A stretch of 64,000 bases of DNA from Solea solea (Eukaryota > Chordata > Actinopteri > Pleuronectiformes > Soleidae): contig NC_081145.1 in the NCBI RefSeq assembly GCF_958295425.1, positions 19,824,465 to 19,888,464 on the forward strand. The letters run 5' to 3'. The notes under the pieces are model-generated. The model worked only from the letters and a program-made list of their open reading frames with translations. It was not told the DNA's origin and made no database searches. Below are positions 37,896 to 51,742 of the stretch, in pieces. A program made the position numbers and the translations under genes. Numbering within the stretch: the stretch's first letter is position 1; each line of letters starts with the position of its first letter.

Positions 37896-40800
37896 ATGAA
37901 CCAAATTTTTGCAATGGATGACTGTGATTGTCATCATACTGGCACGTGAGAGGAAACAGAAGGCTTCACCAAATGTCTGTGTCGTAAAAACATATTCTAG
38001 AGACTAACCTTTTTGAATCTGGCTTTCGTGATGCGTCGCCGTTTATCGTTTAATTCTTCTGATAATTGTTTTGTAGCTGTATTTTTAAGCTTCAGATCTG
38101 CAGTTCATCAAAGGCCTTGGTGTCTTTATTCATCTCGGTGAATGCTGAGAGTGATGATGCTCCATATCAGGTGTAATTCCAGTGTAGAGCAGGGTGAGCA
38201 CAGGCCTGCATGAGTGAATGTTAAATCGACATCAAACCCTAATTCCTCTATACCTAACCTAACCAACTGTTTTCATGTTTCCCTGCAGACCAATGATTTT
38301 TCTTTTGTCCTCCCCTGACCCCCTGTAGCCAATGGACTCTGGAAAGATCAACCTCCAGCCCCCCCACCCTCGATCCACATCCATCAGAGTGGATACCGGG
38401 TGTCCAGAGAACTATTATTCTGGTCATGACAGAGCAGGCAGGTGGTTGTGTGGAGCTGGCAGTTTGACAGGGCATGTGGGGGGGGGGTAGCTGGTGTTGG
38501 CTGGGTGGGGATCCTGGAGTTCAGGGACACTTGATAGCACAGGATCTGGTTTCTCTGCCCATGTGTAGGCGACGCAACATTAGTGATATTAGTTCTCAAC
38601 TATGCACAGTATTGAATGAGATGGAGTAACTGTGGCTTACCAACACCAGTATGGACACAGTGTTTTGAAAACTTTAAAGTGAAACTGTGAGTTAGTTCTG
38701 TGATGGAAAGACAAGTTGTCCATATGAGTGTGTGGTTATTGTCCCTGTCCTTGCTCACAGAAATGTCAGAGGTCAGAGACTGCTGCAGAGCTGGAGGAGT
38801 TGTACCAAGACTGTTTGTTGTGCGGCTGATTTAACGCTCTATTCTCGTATCCCTGCTGCTGTTTGTCAAGTAATAACTCTCTGGGATCTTTGTCAGGCGC
38901 CACTGGATCTAAGATTGACAGATGGTTTAATGTTGCAGAGATAAATATTGCTCTCTCTTTTTTTTTTTTTAAGGGTGATTAATTGGTAAATGTTGCTTTT
39001 ATTTGATTTGATAGGACAGATGAAGCATTACTGGGGGTTAGATGGTGATGCCTCACTACGCTGACTCAATCGGGTGAACTATCTGATGCCACACCGACAT
39101 AAACATTCTCACAGTCAATTGAAAACCTTTGATAAGATAAAGACATAATGCTGCATCGTGAGAATATGAGAGGCTCTGCGAGGCTGTGGTTCAACAGCAG
39201 TTTTTCCAGCAACTCACAAAAAATAGTGTCCTCCTTTCAGAACTGTACAAAACTGAATGTGAACATGAGACGTTTTCTGTCTGAATCAAAGTGCTGCGTT
39301 GACTTATAGTTTCAAACAATTGCCACTGTGAGAGTCACACCTCTGTAAAATAAAATACAGGAGCTTTTCTGACAGGCTAAATCTCCATCCCAGTGAGAAT
39401 TTAAGCCTCCTTCCATTTCCCCCCCTGGTATTACTTAGTTAGCCTCACCTTGCTCATCCTTCCACTTCTGCACCAGGTCATTTGTGGTCAGGTTTGTCGT
39501 GACTGCGAGCTTTGGCATGTAATCTGCCATCTCTATTTAAAGCAAAGTCTGCTCTTCCTGGAAGTGCTTTGTGCATTTTTCCAATGTTGCATTTTTTTGG
39601 GCAACAAGATGCCACATAGTCCTGTCTCACGTGACGTGAGGCCTTGATCCTCTGCTCTACATACAAAGTGGTTTCTGTAATCATGTTCTTGTGTACTGAA
39701 TGTTATGTTACTACAATAAAAACAATTTGACCATTTTGCTTTCCACTGAACCCTTTCAAGGACTCCTGTCGGTCCTCAAGGACTCTCGCCCCACATTTTT
39801 ACATCTCGACTCTAGATTAAATAGATTTTGCATGGCATGCAATTACAAGAGCCCAGCCCCACCACAACAACTCTGCTTCTTCATGATGCCTGTCTCCACC
39901 AGGGCTACAAAGATGACATCTCTCATATCTCCTCTCCCCTCCCCCACCAAGTTCTCCCATGTATGAACAGTGATTTAGACTGCAGCATACTATCACCCTT
40001 GTTTTTTTATAAAATCCTATTTTAAAGCATAAACCTGCATCTTTCTTCTTTTCATTCCCCTGACACTGTTGCTGTTGTCAGCTCAGTGGAGCTTTGCACA
40101 CTTTTAAAGCAGCCAAACTTGAACAAGGTATTAGAACATCCGTTTTTCAGGAGTACAGCAACGCCGGGTAATTATGAAATTGACAAAACGTACAACAGGA
40201 GTTCAAGGGGTGAACTCATACACCTGAAGAATCATGTAACCCTGTTAGTAAGAGCGATTTACCACTTTGTTTCACTTCATTTATTCAGCCTGGCACTGTA
40301 CTTTGTGTCATTTGATTATTTGTTGACTTGTGTTTTTGCTGTATTTCTTTTTAGCTGACACAGAGCCTGTGTTAGCAGTTTCCAGGAGCAGCAACATTTC
40401 TTCACACTGACCAGAGACCAACATCTTGTTGAGTTTTCTCTGTAAGTCATCACCGAACAACATGTACAGCATCAGGTCATGTGTCAGGGTTATAGCCTTT
40501 TTTTTTTTATTAGAGTAGTACCTTATCGTAATATGATTAAACACATAAATGTAAGAGTATACAACAAAGAGAAATAAAGATGGTCTTAATCAGATCTGAC
40601 AGATTCAGGATACTTACAAACAAGCTGCTCCATGTGCTTTGGGGATCTTTGGCTCCAGGGAAGTTGCCAAGTTGGTAATGTAGTCAGTCAAAATGTGTCA
40701 CTGTGTCTGAGATAGAGTATAATGGTGCCTCTTAAAGTGGGACTCTGAAGATGAGAAAACTGCTGCTAGGCAAAAAAAATAGTCCCTCAAGAATTAAAAA

Positions 40801-41544
40801 AAAAAAAGTTAAACCATACCATGCAATATTAAAATCCCATCCAACAAAATTCTGCAAACTGAACTCGTGAACATGACGCGTTCAGAATCTTTCTCCTTAA
40901 GGTGTCATGAATACGACATGAGGGAGGGATTTCAGTGGACTGGTCTCATAAATACAACCTGCTTTTGAAAACACCACAAGATGAACTGACTTAATAAGAT
41001 GGAACTCGTGACAGGGGATACACCCACCCAAACGCAGCGGAGCTATCTTTACCAGCTGTATTGGCTATTTATACAGTATAGTAGCCTATGTATACATTTG
41101 TACATGCAGAGGGAGTTTATGATTAGAGCATGTGATTATACTTGAGCCCTAATTACAGCCTGTGCAGCTGATTAGAGAGCAGACCATTTATGGACATTCA
41201 CATACCAACTGTCCTCCACCCTCTTTACTCTCCCTTCTCTTTCATTTGTACTTGAGCAACTTCACCTTTCATCGTGTCTTCATGTGGGCACAGGACCTTC
41301 ATGTCCCTCACTTTCCCTCTCTGTCTACTGCTCACTCATCACTCCTGTGTGTCTGCCATGTCTTCTCCATGTCCTCCATCTGTCGATCTCCTCCCCCCCT
41401 ATATCCATGTTGGCAGGGTCATGTGCCAGCATGGCTGCACGGGTGGATGTCTACTAAACTCTGCAGCTTTTGGTTGTATGCTGTTTAAAGGATAGATGAC
41501 TGGGAGAGGGATGCAGTCTGGTAACCTGTTCTTTGGAGTTGAAT

Positions 41545-42092
41545 CAGTGGCGATTGCAAGGGAAGCTCGGCTGCAGTACATATGTGGCCATGTGCACTGT
41601 GTTGGATTTACATTTCAATAGTAAACGTGCAGTAGGATGCGATTACAACGTGTCACTAGTTCGTTCGGAATCAGATCAAATCAATCTGATTTTCATATTG
41701 CCGTAGCAGCTTCCGTACTAAAACCACTTGAAGCTCAGCGTCAACTGTTCTCTATGGGACAACATGGCACAGAATAGGTTACAGTATTTTCACTGCAGTG
41801 AGTTCAACAGTGATTGGACAAACTCCGGCAGAAACATTACTTCCATGAAAGCTCAGCTTCTCTGGGAGTCAAGTAGCAGTGTTGCAGAAACAAACATGAT
41901 CTGCCTCAGTCCTGAGTGGATTTTGCGAGGGAAGTCTAGGATAGCTGGTCATTGTGTGTTATTTGCTCGCCAGTGTAGACCATTTTCTTTTGTACATATG
42001 CAAATAAAAACATTATTTCCCTGTTATAGCTGTTTGTATGTATAAATAACTGGGCCTGAAATGAGCCTCCCCTGTTTCAAAGATCAGCACTG
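41545..42092. mobile_element. hAT-type non-autonomous transposon, copy 2 (548 bp)
   Basis: Starts CAGTGGCGATTGC like the copy at 7813 and shares long blocks with it in the same order, for example AAAACCACTTGAA, CAACTGTTCTCTATGGGAC and ATAAATAACTGGGCCTGAAA. The right end reads AGCACTG, which is the copy-1 end with 7 inner bases missing. Flanks AGTTGAAT (41537-41544) and AACTGAAT (42093-42100) match in 6 of 8 positions, consistent with an old target duplication. It is shorter than copy 1, which carries extra blocks. Confidence 0.85.
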
Positions 42093-45000
42093 AACTGAAT
42101 TCGCCATCCTAACAATATCAGTTTGTATCATTTGATCTCTCTGTCACAGACACTACTTAAAAATCCACATAGTCTTTCTTGATTTATCATGTCATAGATA
42201 AACACTATGAATACCCAGAATGGCACTCGTACCATGTTAAGGAGGCACTTGTTGCACAGGTGATAACACCACTCACCACAGGTGATGCCACCGTCACCGC
42301 ACGGCAACAATATGAAGGTTATGTACACAAGTGCCATATGTGCTTTTCCCTGACGTCTTTGAGCATATGCCACAGACCTTTTTGAAACGCCGCAGTTTCG
42401 CAAACTATTTTCACCCACTTCTCTCTCTCGCTCGTATTGAACCATCAAGGCTGAGCATTTCTATTCATGTTGTGCCAAAATTGTGTTACGGCTTTGGATA
42501 GGAATTTGAAGGTTGATCTCTTCATTTTCTTGGGACATGAATAGGACGGCACGATTCCCTTGTGCTACAAATTGAGTTGTTTAATATTTTACCTTCACAA
42601 TTTCAGTTTTATCATACGTTTAAGACATGATTTCTCCATTTCACTTTTTAAGGAACAAAAATATCCTCTGTCCTGTACAGGGTCACAACAAAAGACAGTA
42701 AGTAACAGTTGTCTTGTCATTTATACAACCAGTAGAATCTAACTTAAGCTTTCATTTGGGGACATGTTTCAACCCACTTTTATATCCAATTCCTCTTTCT
42801 AACATTCTCCTGATAAAAAATGTCTGTCTCTTAGGCTGCTGAATGCTCTCCATGGGAATTGCTATTACACCGCCTGGTGTTTTGTCCTGGGCAGGTGGTT
42901 TACATTCAGTTTATCAGATATTTTGAAAAGCTGCTTCTGAAACTGGGTTTGATGAGAGCAGCGAGGCAGAAACCCAAAACAATTAGCTGAAAGCTGAGCA
43001 AAGCTGCTGACTTGGGTGAAATTATCTGTGGTTTTGTGTCTTCTACTGACTCATTTTTATTACATTTGTATTAATTAGAACCATTGTTAATTAAAAAAAA
43101 AAGTAAACAGAACAGGATAAATGACTCACTAGAGCAATCAAGTCAAATCAGATGTGTTTATGTGGAGAACAACCACATATTTGTCTTTTATCTGAGTATC
43201 ATAACAACCAGCATTGTGAGACCCGGTCTGTGTCTCGTCAATAGAGATAGCAGACGAACTACTGATGAATCTCTTCTGCACGTCATTGTCAGAGAAACGT
43301 AGATAATTAACGTCACACCTGATCCAACTCGCATGGGTTTTCATGTGTTTGGATCTCGCTCGTCTTTTACTCCACCAAAAAATAAAGAAAGAATTAAATA
43401 ACAGCAGACAACCAGGATCACAGTGGGTGGTTTAGCTGCAACACTATTCTCAAACCATAATGACGTAAAAGAAAAGAAGAATCACGCTGAGCGGGAAATG
43501 AGAAGAGTCAAAACAAGAAAGGGAAAAGGCACACTCTCAATCTGCTTTGTAAAGGTTTCCTGACACATTTCATCTTCTTTTTTTTTCTCTCTTCACATAT
43601 TTGTTTTTAAGAGAGAGTTCGTCATCACATGATATTTAAACATTATCACAGCAAGAATTTAGTTACAATTAGAAGGCAGGAGTACAGTAGAGATGGCAGA
43701 TTACACACGTGATAGGGTCTGTCATAGATGCCGTTTGTGGGAACGCATGAGCAGGTAACTGGGAACAGCTTGAACAGCTGGTCCGTCATGGGAACAAAAG
43801 ACAAATGTCCTTTTTATTGGGAAAAAGCTGCATGTTTTAATAAGTGAGACTGCAGAGTGCACCAAATGAAGGACTCCCCTCCCAGTTTCCCAACTACAGT
43901 GGCCTTCATCTACTCGAAAGAATGTAAACACTACATTCTACACTCTTCTACTCTCTCTGTCATTACCTCCTGCTTCTTTTTTGGTTTGTTTTTTATTGTA
44001 GGCTGAGGTGCTGTTCATGTACATATAACAGTTTACTGTAAGGCCAGGGCAGTTTTCATTTAAGTGATTATACATTTATTCAAACATTCATATGGGTAGT
44101 TGATTTATGCCAATAAACCCCCCTAAATGTTACCCACCGGACATACTTGACATATCAAACTTGTGATTTTTTTTGTCTGAGGACTGAAAGGAACCGAGTC
44201 TTACATCTACAAACGGGATGGCTGTCGTCTCTGATTTATTGCAGATGGGGAAGCTGCTTCTTCGCCACAGCCAGACGTTTCAACATCCAAAAGATGTTTG
44301 CCACAGTCTCGACTCTCACAGGAGACGTGCTCGTATCATAAATCAGCAGTGTCATCTTCCGCACTGCCGATGGAGGCATTCTGATAAAATCACAGACACT
44401 GACAGGATCAAACTAGAAAGTGGTTCCAACCCTGAAAGCCGTAGTTTTGTAACTTTTAAATTTAAACAAATGTCTGTTGCATTCAAACCACTGTCAAATG
44501 GGTTCACATGGCTCTCCCTGTGTTTCTCAGCTAAGCAGTTTGGTTTGTTTGTGTGTCTGTGGCGACATTGCCAGGCTGCACTCAGATTTAGTAACAGATT
44601 TCCCATCATGACTGAGCAGTTGAGGCGGAAGATGCACACGGGGCGAGTGAAGCGAGGTGGTCCGTGAAAAGTTTCAGACGTGGATTCTACAGCTAAAAAT
44701 AAACCAGGACAGTAGGACTTCACACTGGTATTTTTAATCACCATCACAGTTTTAGCTTCTCACAAACTCCACCAAAACAAATCAAGTGCTCCCTAAACGG
44801 CTCGGCTGACTTGTCCCTGCCAACCTGCCTCTGTGTCTGCACCTCTGCAACTAACTACGTTTCCTGGATGCAGTCTGGTTTCTTTTAGAATTGCACTATT
44901 TGTTTAAACAAACTGATAAACAACACATATTTTACTGAAGTACTGTAGAAAAACTTGAGAGAGCTCTTTCTGTGTTGGGAGGGGAGGGTGAGAAAAACGG

Positions 45001-45570
45001 GGTCAAATCAGATGTACAGTACTGTGTAGTGGTAGTTATTCAGACGTCCACAGGGGGCAGTAGTAAGTAATTGGATTAGAAATTGTTCCGTAGTTTTCTG
45101 CATAAACCTGCTAGAGTGAGATTGTTTTCAGTGCGTGTCATGGATCATAAATTAAGCTGTGGTACAGAGAGTGTTTCCTCTGTAACATAATCCATTGTAT
45201 CTGGAACAATTTGTTTCACTGCACATGTGAAATATAATAGTAGAAAATTTGGAGTAGGGAGGAGCGCAACCTATCCACACACATACATGAGATTTGCTCT
45301 CGGCTTGCCAACTTTCCGATGGTGAAATGGTCTTAAACATATCTAAACTACAAACAAAGACAAAATGTCAACGCCCAAACAGAAGGGCCTGAGATTATAG
45401 CATTAACAAGCTTAAATTAGGTTTGTGAAGCTTGATTTAGAAAATGGAACAGTTTCTATCAGTAATCCATCAGAACGAGATTGGCTGTATGATATTTACC
45501 CTGGATTATACTCATTTTAGTGAAATATGTGCATCTCACTAAAACTACGTTGAGTGTGGACAGCTGTGTC

Positions 45571-45571
<1 letters not shown>

Positions 45572-45613
<42 letters not shown>
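45572..45613. repeat. (GT)n microsatellite
   Basis: About 20 GT units. Confidence 0.95.
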
Positions 45614-45614
<1 letters not shown>

Positions 45615-46345
45615 CCTGCCTGCTGCTGTTGGCAGGTCAGTGTGAACAGACTGTATAAACATGGAGAGATGATGTTTTCACTGCTGGTCCTGTGTCTACT
45701 GAGAGGAGAGGTGAAGAGCAGGATTTGGGATTGGTTGAATTAATCTTCCACTAAGATGAATCACTGTGTCAATCACTCTTTTTTTGTGTGCCATTGTGCT
45801 GCCACCCTGTCTGCTCTCGAGGTGCCCCCCTGTGATTTCTCCCAAAGGCCTTAATCTAGTTCTTGCGTGAGGTCTGAAAGAGGTGCTTTGGGTGGAGTCG
45901 TGTGCATGTGTAATGACCACATCTGACACGGACACACAGCTGGCTTTAGAAATTCAAGGAGAACTAGCCACACACTGATAACAAGAGATGGAAATTCGCA
46001 TTAACAAGGATATGTGGGGCCTCCTTGAGCTGCACAAGCTCTCTGTCATTACTTGCATGGACAACAGGCCACGGTCAGACCTCAGAGAGAGAGCGTTGAA
46101 GGCAGGGAGAGGATGAGAGGCAGCCTTGTGCAGTAATTAGTGAGGTGCTGAGGTTAAAGACGACAGCGGGGCATCGTGCAATGTGGTTCTGTGCTGCATG
46201 TTAACCTGATTTCCAGCTTCCTCCTCATTCTCTTCCTATCCTCAGCCTCCCTTGTGGAAAATTCAAAGTGTCTTTTATGGCTGAGTAGATTCACAACACA
46301 GAGCTGCAGATGCAACCTGTGCAGCTGGCAGCATTGATGAGGCTT

Positions 46346-46371
46346 CACACACACACACACACACACACACA
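46346..46371. repeat. (CA)n microsatellite
   Basis: About 13 CA units. Confidence 0.95.
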
Positions 46372-49164
46372 GATTCTGGTGCTACCAAAGGAAGGAGCAG
46401 AGACGGACTGGAGCCAGACCTGTGGTGATGTTTGTTGCTCTCCTGCTGCTCACTCTGTCTTTGGTTGGAACTGGTGCTTTGGTGTGACGTGCTTTGACGT
46501 ATAACCTGAGAATCCGTGGAGTCTCTGCTTTCCATGAGCTGTATGGAGTGGGTTCTGGATAATGTGTCGTCTAGTGTTAGATCCAGAAATGTGGCGAGTG
46601 GGTTGACACAGTGGTGCAGTCTGTAGTTTGATATGTAGTAATTCATTTAGTTATTTGAGCTGCGTTGGTCACATTTAAAATAGGTCTATAGAGTCTGTTT
46701 TGTGCAGTATTCCGCGGGTTAAAGCTGCACTAATTAGTACTTCCATTTTGGAGGAATGGCTATCATGTTGTGAGGTATATATAATGTGAAGGGAGTCACA
46801 CACTGTGCATCTCTTCATAGTTCATAGGCAAAGTAGAACAGGCAGAGCTAAAAGAGTGACTATTTGGAGTACAAGGAATAACAATAGATTCAAACTGAAT
46901 GCTAATGTTGCTCAATTCCAGTTAGACATGTAAATAGACAAATAATAAGAAATTGGGTAATTGAGTAGTGACCCAATTTCTCCAGGGATTTCTAAATTTG
47001 GATACTGATTTGTAAAACATTTAAAAGAACACATCATCATCAACAACACAACATTCCGAACGTTCCAAATAATTCCAAATGTGATGGCTCAGTGACTTGT
47101 AGTAGGGAGATTGTTGCCTCTTTCATTCCCACTCTGAACATGAACCTCTGTCCCTGCACTTTATATGTTTGGTGAGCAGGTAGGAAAGTAATGATTAGTC
47201 TGTAACTCAATGATAGAGAATCAAACTGCCAACAAGATCAAGGGCAACTCTTGACCGAGGTCAGTTTAAAACACTAAGAAGTCAGAAAACATCTGTTTTC
47301 ATCCTGGTGTGTTTGCTACAATGACTCAAAAAAAATGCAGCGAGTGAATTAACGTTAACACAGTTTAAACTTAGCCAGATCTTCCACTTGATGATGTTTA
47401 ATTTAGTAAATCGTTGGTTACTGTTCCTGTTTCAGCGTCTCACTCTCTGTCAGCTGAAACAAGCAGCTCATGCCACATGTGTAAATAATAATGGGGGGAA
47501 CGAGATAAAAACAGGGCACCTTGTAGTCAATCACAGGCACGACCAACGGGATTATATATCACATGAACACTGATGCTCTCAGCCTTTCATCCAAACCACT
47601 GAACCAGAGTCACCACTCCAGACCACACTGCAGCCGGACAGCAATGTACAGAATAAAACACGGGTTCATTATAGCATACTATCTCTATGCTGTAATCTGC
47701 TCATACAATGACCACCTAACGTCTACATATCAACCCAATGACAAGAAGGGTACACTAACCATAATTATTATAATTATGTATTAACTTGTTGGGCCTGAAG
47801 GGCATTTTTAACTTTTCATGAAAGGAATATTCAACATAACTATTTGTGACACAGTGGTGCAACATACAGAAATGTGTTGTTGATGTCTTTGGAATGGGTC
47901 GTCCTCAATTATCGAGCCACAGTAACAATTCAGGAGGATTTACAGGCCCTCACAGACAGCAAGGCCAGAGAGGAGCTGTCCCGGGTCAATAGGTCAGATT
48001 AGATAAAGTCCAGATGAGAAGACCACAGAGGGAGTCAAATCACACAACAGCCCTTTTTTCTACAACAGCAGATGCATAAAAGTGCCAAAAGAGACAAATA
48101 GGGATTTGTTCTTTATTTCTTTTTTTCTTTTCAATGTGACTGGGATACGTAATGTGCTTTCCACAAAACTGGATCCAAGCTGAAGAGAAAGAAAAATTAA
48201 CCAGTGGATAAGTAAATATCCACCGCAGTGTAAGATTTATTGTCTTGACAGTATTATAAGTAACTGTATATTGTCTATGACTTAAAAGGACACCGACGCT
48301 ACACTAAACTACCTGATGATGATTAAACGTGATGTACAGAGTCATGAGAAAAGTGTCAGTCGAGTCATTAACTGTGCAACAAATCAATAGTATTTTAATT
48401 ACTTTATTTTTAAATGCAGTTTACATCCGAGTCTTTATTTTATTGCTTCCTTTTACCCACAAATCATTGCATTTACAGTTTTATTCCGTTTACCTTGAAC
48501 AAACATTTCAACTTTATCTTCAATTCAGTTGTATCCGAACGGCTGACGTTGTATGAAGATGTAAAATGATATCTCTTCTCTCTCTCTCCCCCTCTCCCCC
48601 TGCCTCCCGCACACAAACACTTAACCTGTGTTTGCCATGGTCTGAACTTTGGGCCGTTTCTAAGGCAACATTCGGTGACGGCAACTGCCAGTCAGCGGTC
48701 ATTTGCTCATGTCCTCCGTTTATGTTCGACACCTACAGTATGTGCTACGTGTTCTCTCTCTCCCTCCTTTTCCATTTTTTTTTTTAAATGACTATTTTGT
48801 CTGTGACGTTAACATTCAGGCAATATTTAGTTCTCTCTAAAAACTGAAAGCTTTATGGTCACCTCCAGAAGAAACCCAACATGTGTTGAAGGTTTAACGA
48901 CAAATAGAAAGAGTGGAGAATGAGAGCGTCCGGGTGTGACAGAACAGAGGCCTGCAGACATCTATGACTGAGACATGGAGCATACATTATGCACAAGGCC
49001 AAAAGTGCTGTCATGATACATTATAAGAGTCGAGAACAGGAAGAGGCTTCTGTTGTCAAGGGAAAGATCACTGACATTTATTGTGGAAAGGAGGAAGAGG
49101 CATAGTGTTTACATGCATGTATCTTTGTGAAGAGAAGAAAACTCATCACTGTCTGTGCTACTTT

Positions 49165-49505
49165 CAATCAATCTATCAATGTTTATTTACATAGCACTTT
49201 ACCATATCTGCAAGGTACTTAAAGTGCTTCACATGACAAGAAAGAATAAAAAAAACACTCAAGTAGTTAGTAAAATATGCAATTAAACGGTAAGGGAAAC
49301 CAATACACCAATAAAATAAGAATCAATGCAATTAGGAAATGTACAATTAACAAAGCTGCTCACCTGATGAGTGTAAAACCCTGTCATTTTCACGTATCCT
49401 TAAAATCGCTGCTAAATAAGGTGGAGCGAGGCCAGTAATAGCTCTAAATACAAAGAGTAAAATCAGTTCTAAAATGAACCGGCAGCCAATGAAGTTCATA
49501 TACGA
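49165..49505. repeat. LINE-like interspersed repeat
   Basis: TTTATTTACATAGCACTTTA near the start and CCGGCAGCCAATGAAG near the end recall a common fish retrotransposon 3' region. Class and orientation were not verified. Confidence 0.45.
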
Positions 49506-51691
49506 GTAGAAATTGATTTTAATGCAGTTGAGTCACAAATGGGATTTAAAACAATGGGCTAAAGTTGTTCATTTCATGTTTTATGTTTTAAATGTTACTT
49601 TTATTTATTTTTTACAATGGGTTCATACTAGCGCTCTGATACTTGGGACAAGTTTAGTTCGAGATTATACTCTGGTACATTTTGGCCTCAGCATGTATAG
49701 TTTCATTTCATATATGTGTGTGTGTAATAATTGTCAATTTAACACTGTGTGTCTATAACCGGGGTAACAAGCTGTAACTATAACAACAGGTATGTGTCAC
49801 ACACAGGGTCCAAACAAAAAAAACGCTCTTGTTTTGCCTTTTTTGTTCACATGTATTAGCTGGTGGACTCTTGATATGGTGCCAGGGTGATGTCGCAAGG
49901 ACTCAAACTTTAATTGTTGTGTTACTTCTGCTTTTCAAAGATATATAAAAAAAACATCTCTCTTGTGTTTATGAGTTTATGTGTGTGCACACAGCTCCAC
50001 TCATTGAACCTTGCACTGTTCTATGAAGCTATAGGGGACAGAAATACTGCACCTTTGCGTGACTTCTCTGATGTCAGAGAGTCACTGGCCATCGCTGACC
50101 GTTGTGTTTTACAAAAATACATTTGGTTGAATGCCATTTGAAAAAAACACTGTTAAATGCTATTGACTGATTAGTTGATTGATTGTCTGTGAAGTGAACT
50201 ACAAGTGACCTCCTATTGTCTAGTTGTATTTCACTTTTATGACATAATGGCGTTGATTTTTATCGCCTGATGTTTTTTAATAGTGTCACGTTTCGTGTGG
50301 GAACACATTTTTCTTTTGGCTTTTCATTTGGAATGGGTAAAAAACACCCTGTCAGTGTACATTTTTGTTTGATGAATTTGTTTATAACTGTGGCAAAGCT
50401 GCTGTTCAGGATTTTCATTTGACATAAAGAAATATGACCTTGCCACTGGGAGCGTGTTCGGGAATGACCGCAAGCACACGGCCACATGATGGTAGCTTTC
50501 GCTCTCTTTTGGCTGTTTTAAGTATGATGCCAAACATAATTAAAGCGCCGCTTAATCAGAAACACCAGGCGTGTTTGCGTAGGTTCAAAGCAACATGGGG
50601 CTGTTGCGAGTGCCGCAGCCCATGTGGCACGTGGAGATGAGACACATTTCCATGGGAGTGAAAGTGCTCTTGTGTGGCTGTGTTTTCACAGTGGATCAGC
50701 AAAGCAGCTGTTGGCTGTGACAAATGTAGAGCAAATCAATGCCGACCAATCTATACTGCTCTGTCTGGAGCGGGTCAGTCACAGTGGCCCGGGTGGCACT
50801 ATGTGTGACTGATGCATATACAGTGTAAGTGTGTGTGTGTTTTAAGTCTTGTGTGCACAGATGATGTGCATTCCAATGACCTGGTCATGTATTGATGATT
50901 TAAAGTACTGCGAGTGAAAACATGTGACTGTGTGTGTCTGTGTGTGTGTGTGTCCCCTTTTATCTCTTTAGGACATTTTCTGGCATACACACTGACCTTG
51001 TAAAGACCAGTCGTCCTCACGGTCGTTATTTCTGAAGAACTGGCCATGTTTGGGGCTATGATTTGAATTGTGGTTAGGTTTCGGTTAGGTGATGAATGGT
51101 TTTATTCATATTCTTTGTTTAGCCTACCAAATAAAAGTTAATGCAGTGTCCACAGTAGAATAGCTGTTACAAACCTGTGTTTATGTGTGTGAGTGTGTAC
51201 AAGCTATTCGGCCGACACGGGGCAAGGAGGCAAATGTCAGAGGTCAATAGAGCAGAGAAGCAGGGAGTGAGAGCGGAAGGAGAAAAGGAGAAGTGATGTG
51301 GTGGGCTAGAGAAAGAACATTTGAGAATTGGACAAAAATAGTCCAGAGTGGGGGTTTTGTTTTGTTTTGTTTTTGCTGTGTAAGCTGACTGAACAAGAAG
51401 AAAATGACAAATCAGCTTTATTTAGCTACACTGGACAAGCCATAAGAGTGCCTTGTGTTCTGCTAGAAACACTGACATGGCTCAGTCTGAGGCACTGAGC
51501 CACTACAAACTGGCTGCTTTTGGATCACACAGAGCAAACAGAGCAACAGCTCCACACACAGTCACACATTCATACAAGTGTACACACAGGCAGAGCGCAT
51601 GCTCACAAGTGTCTGAGCTCCACTGCTGCCTCCTTCCAGTCCATATGGATGGCCGGCCAAAGGGGTGATGGGCAATCGTGTGTCATGATTA

Positions 51692-51742
51692 CAAGAGGGG
51701 GCCACACGGTGTTGTAGTGGTTAACGCTGTTGCCTCGTGTGA
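51692..51742. repeat. Fragment of a common fish interspersed repeat
   Basis: GGGGGCCACACGGTGTTGTA followed by GTGGTTAACGCTGTTGCCTC matches a very frequent fish repeat head. The rest is missing. Confidence 0.5.

Noticed and set aside
44218..44667. 149-aa open frame on the plus strand and a 131-aa one on the minus strand at the same place
   Set aside because: Overlapping frames on both strands without codon bias or domains point to chance.
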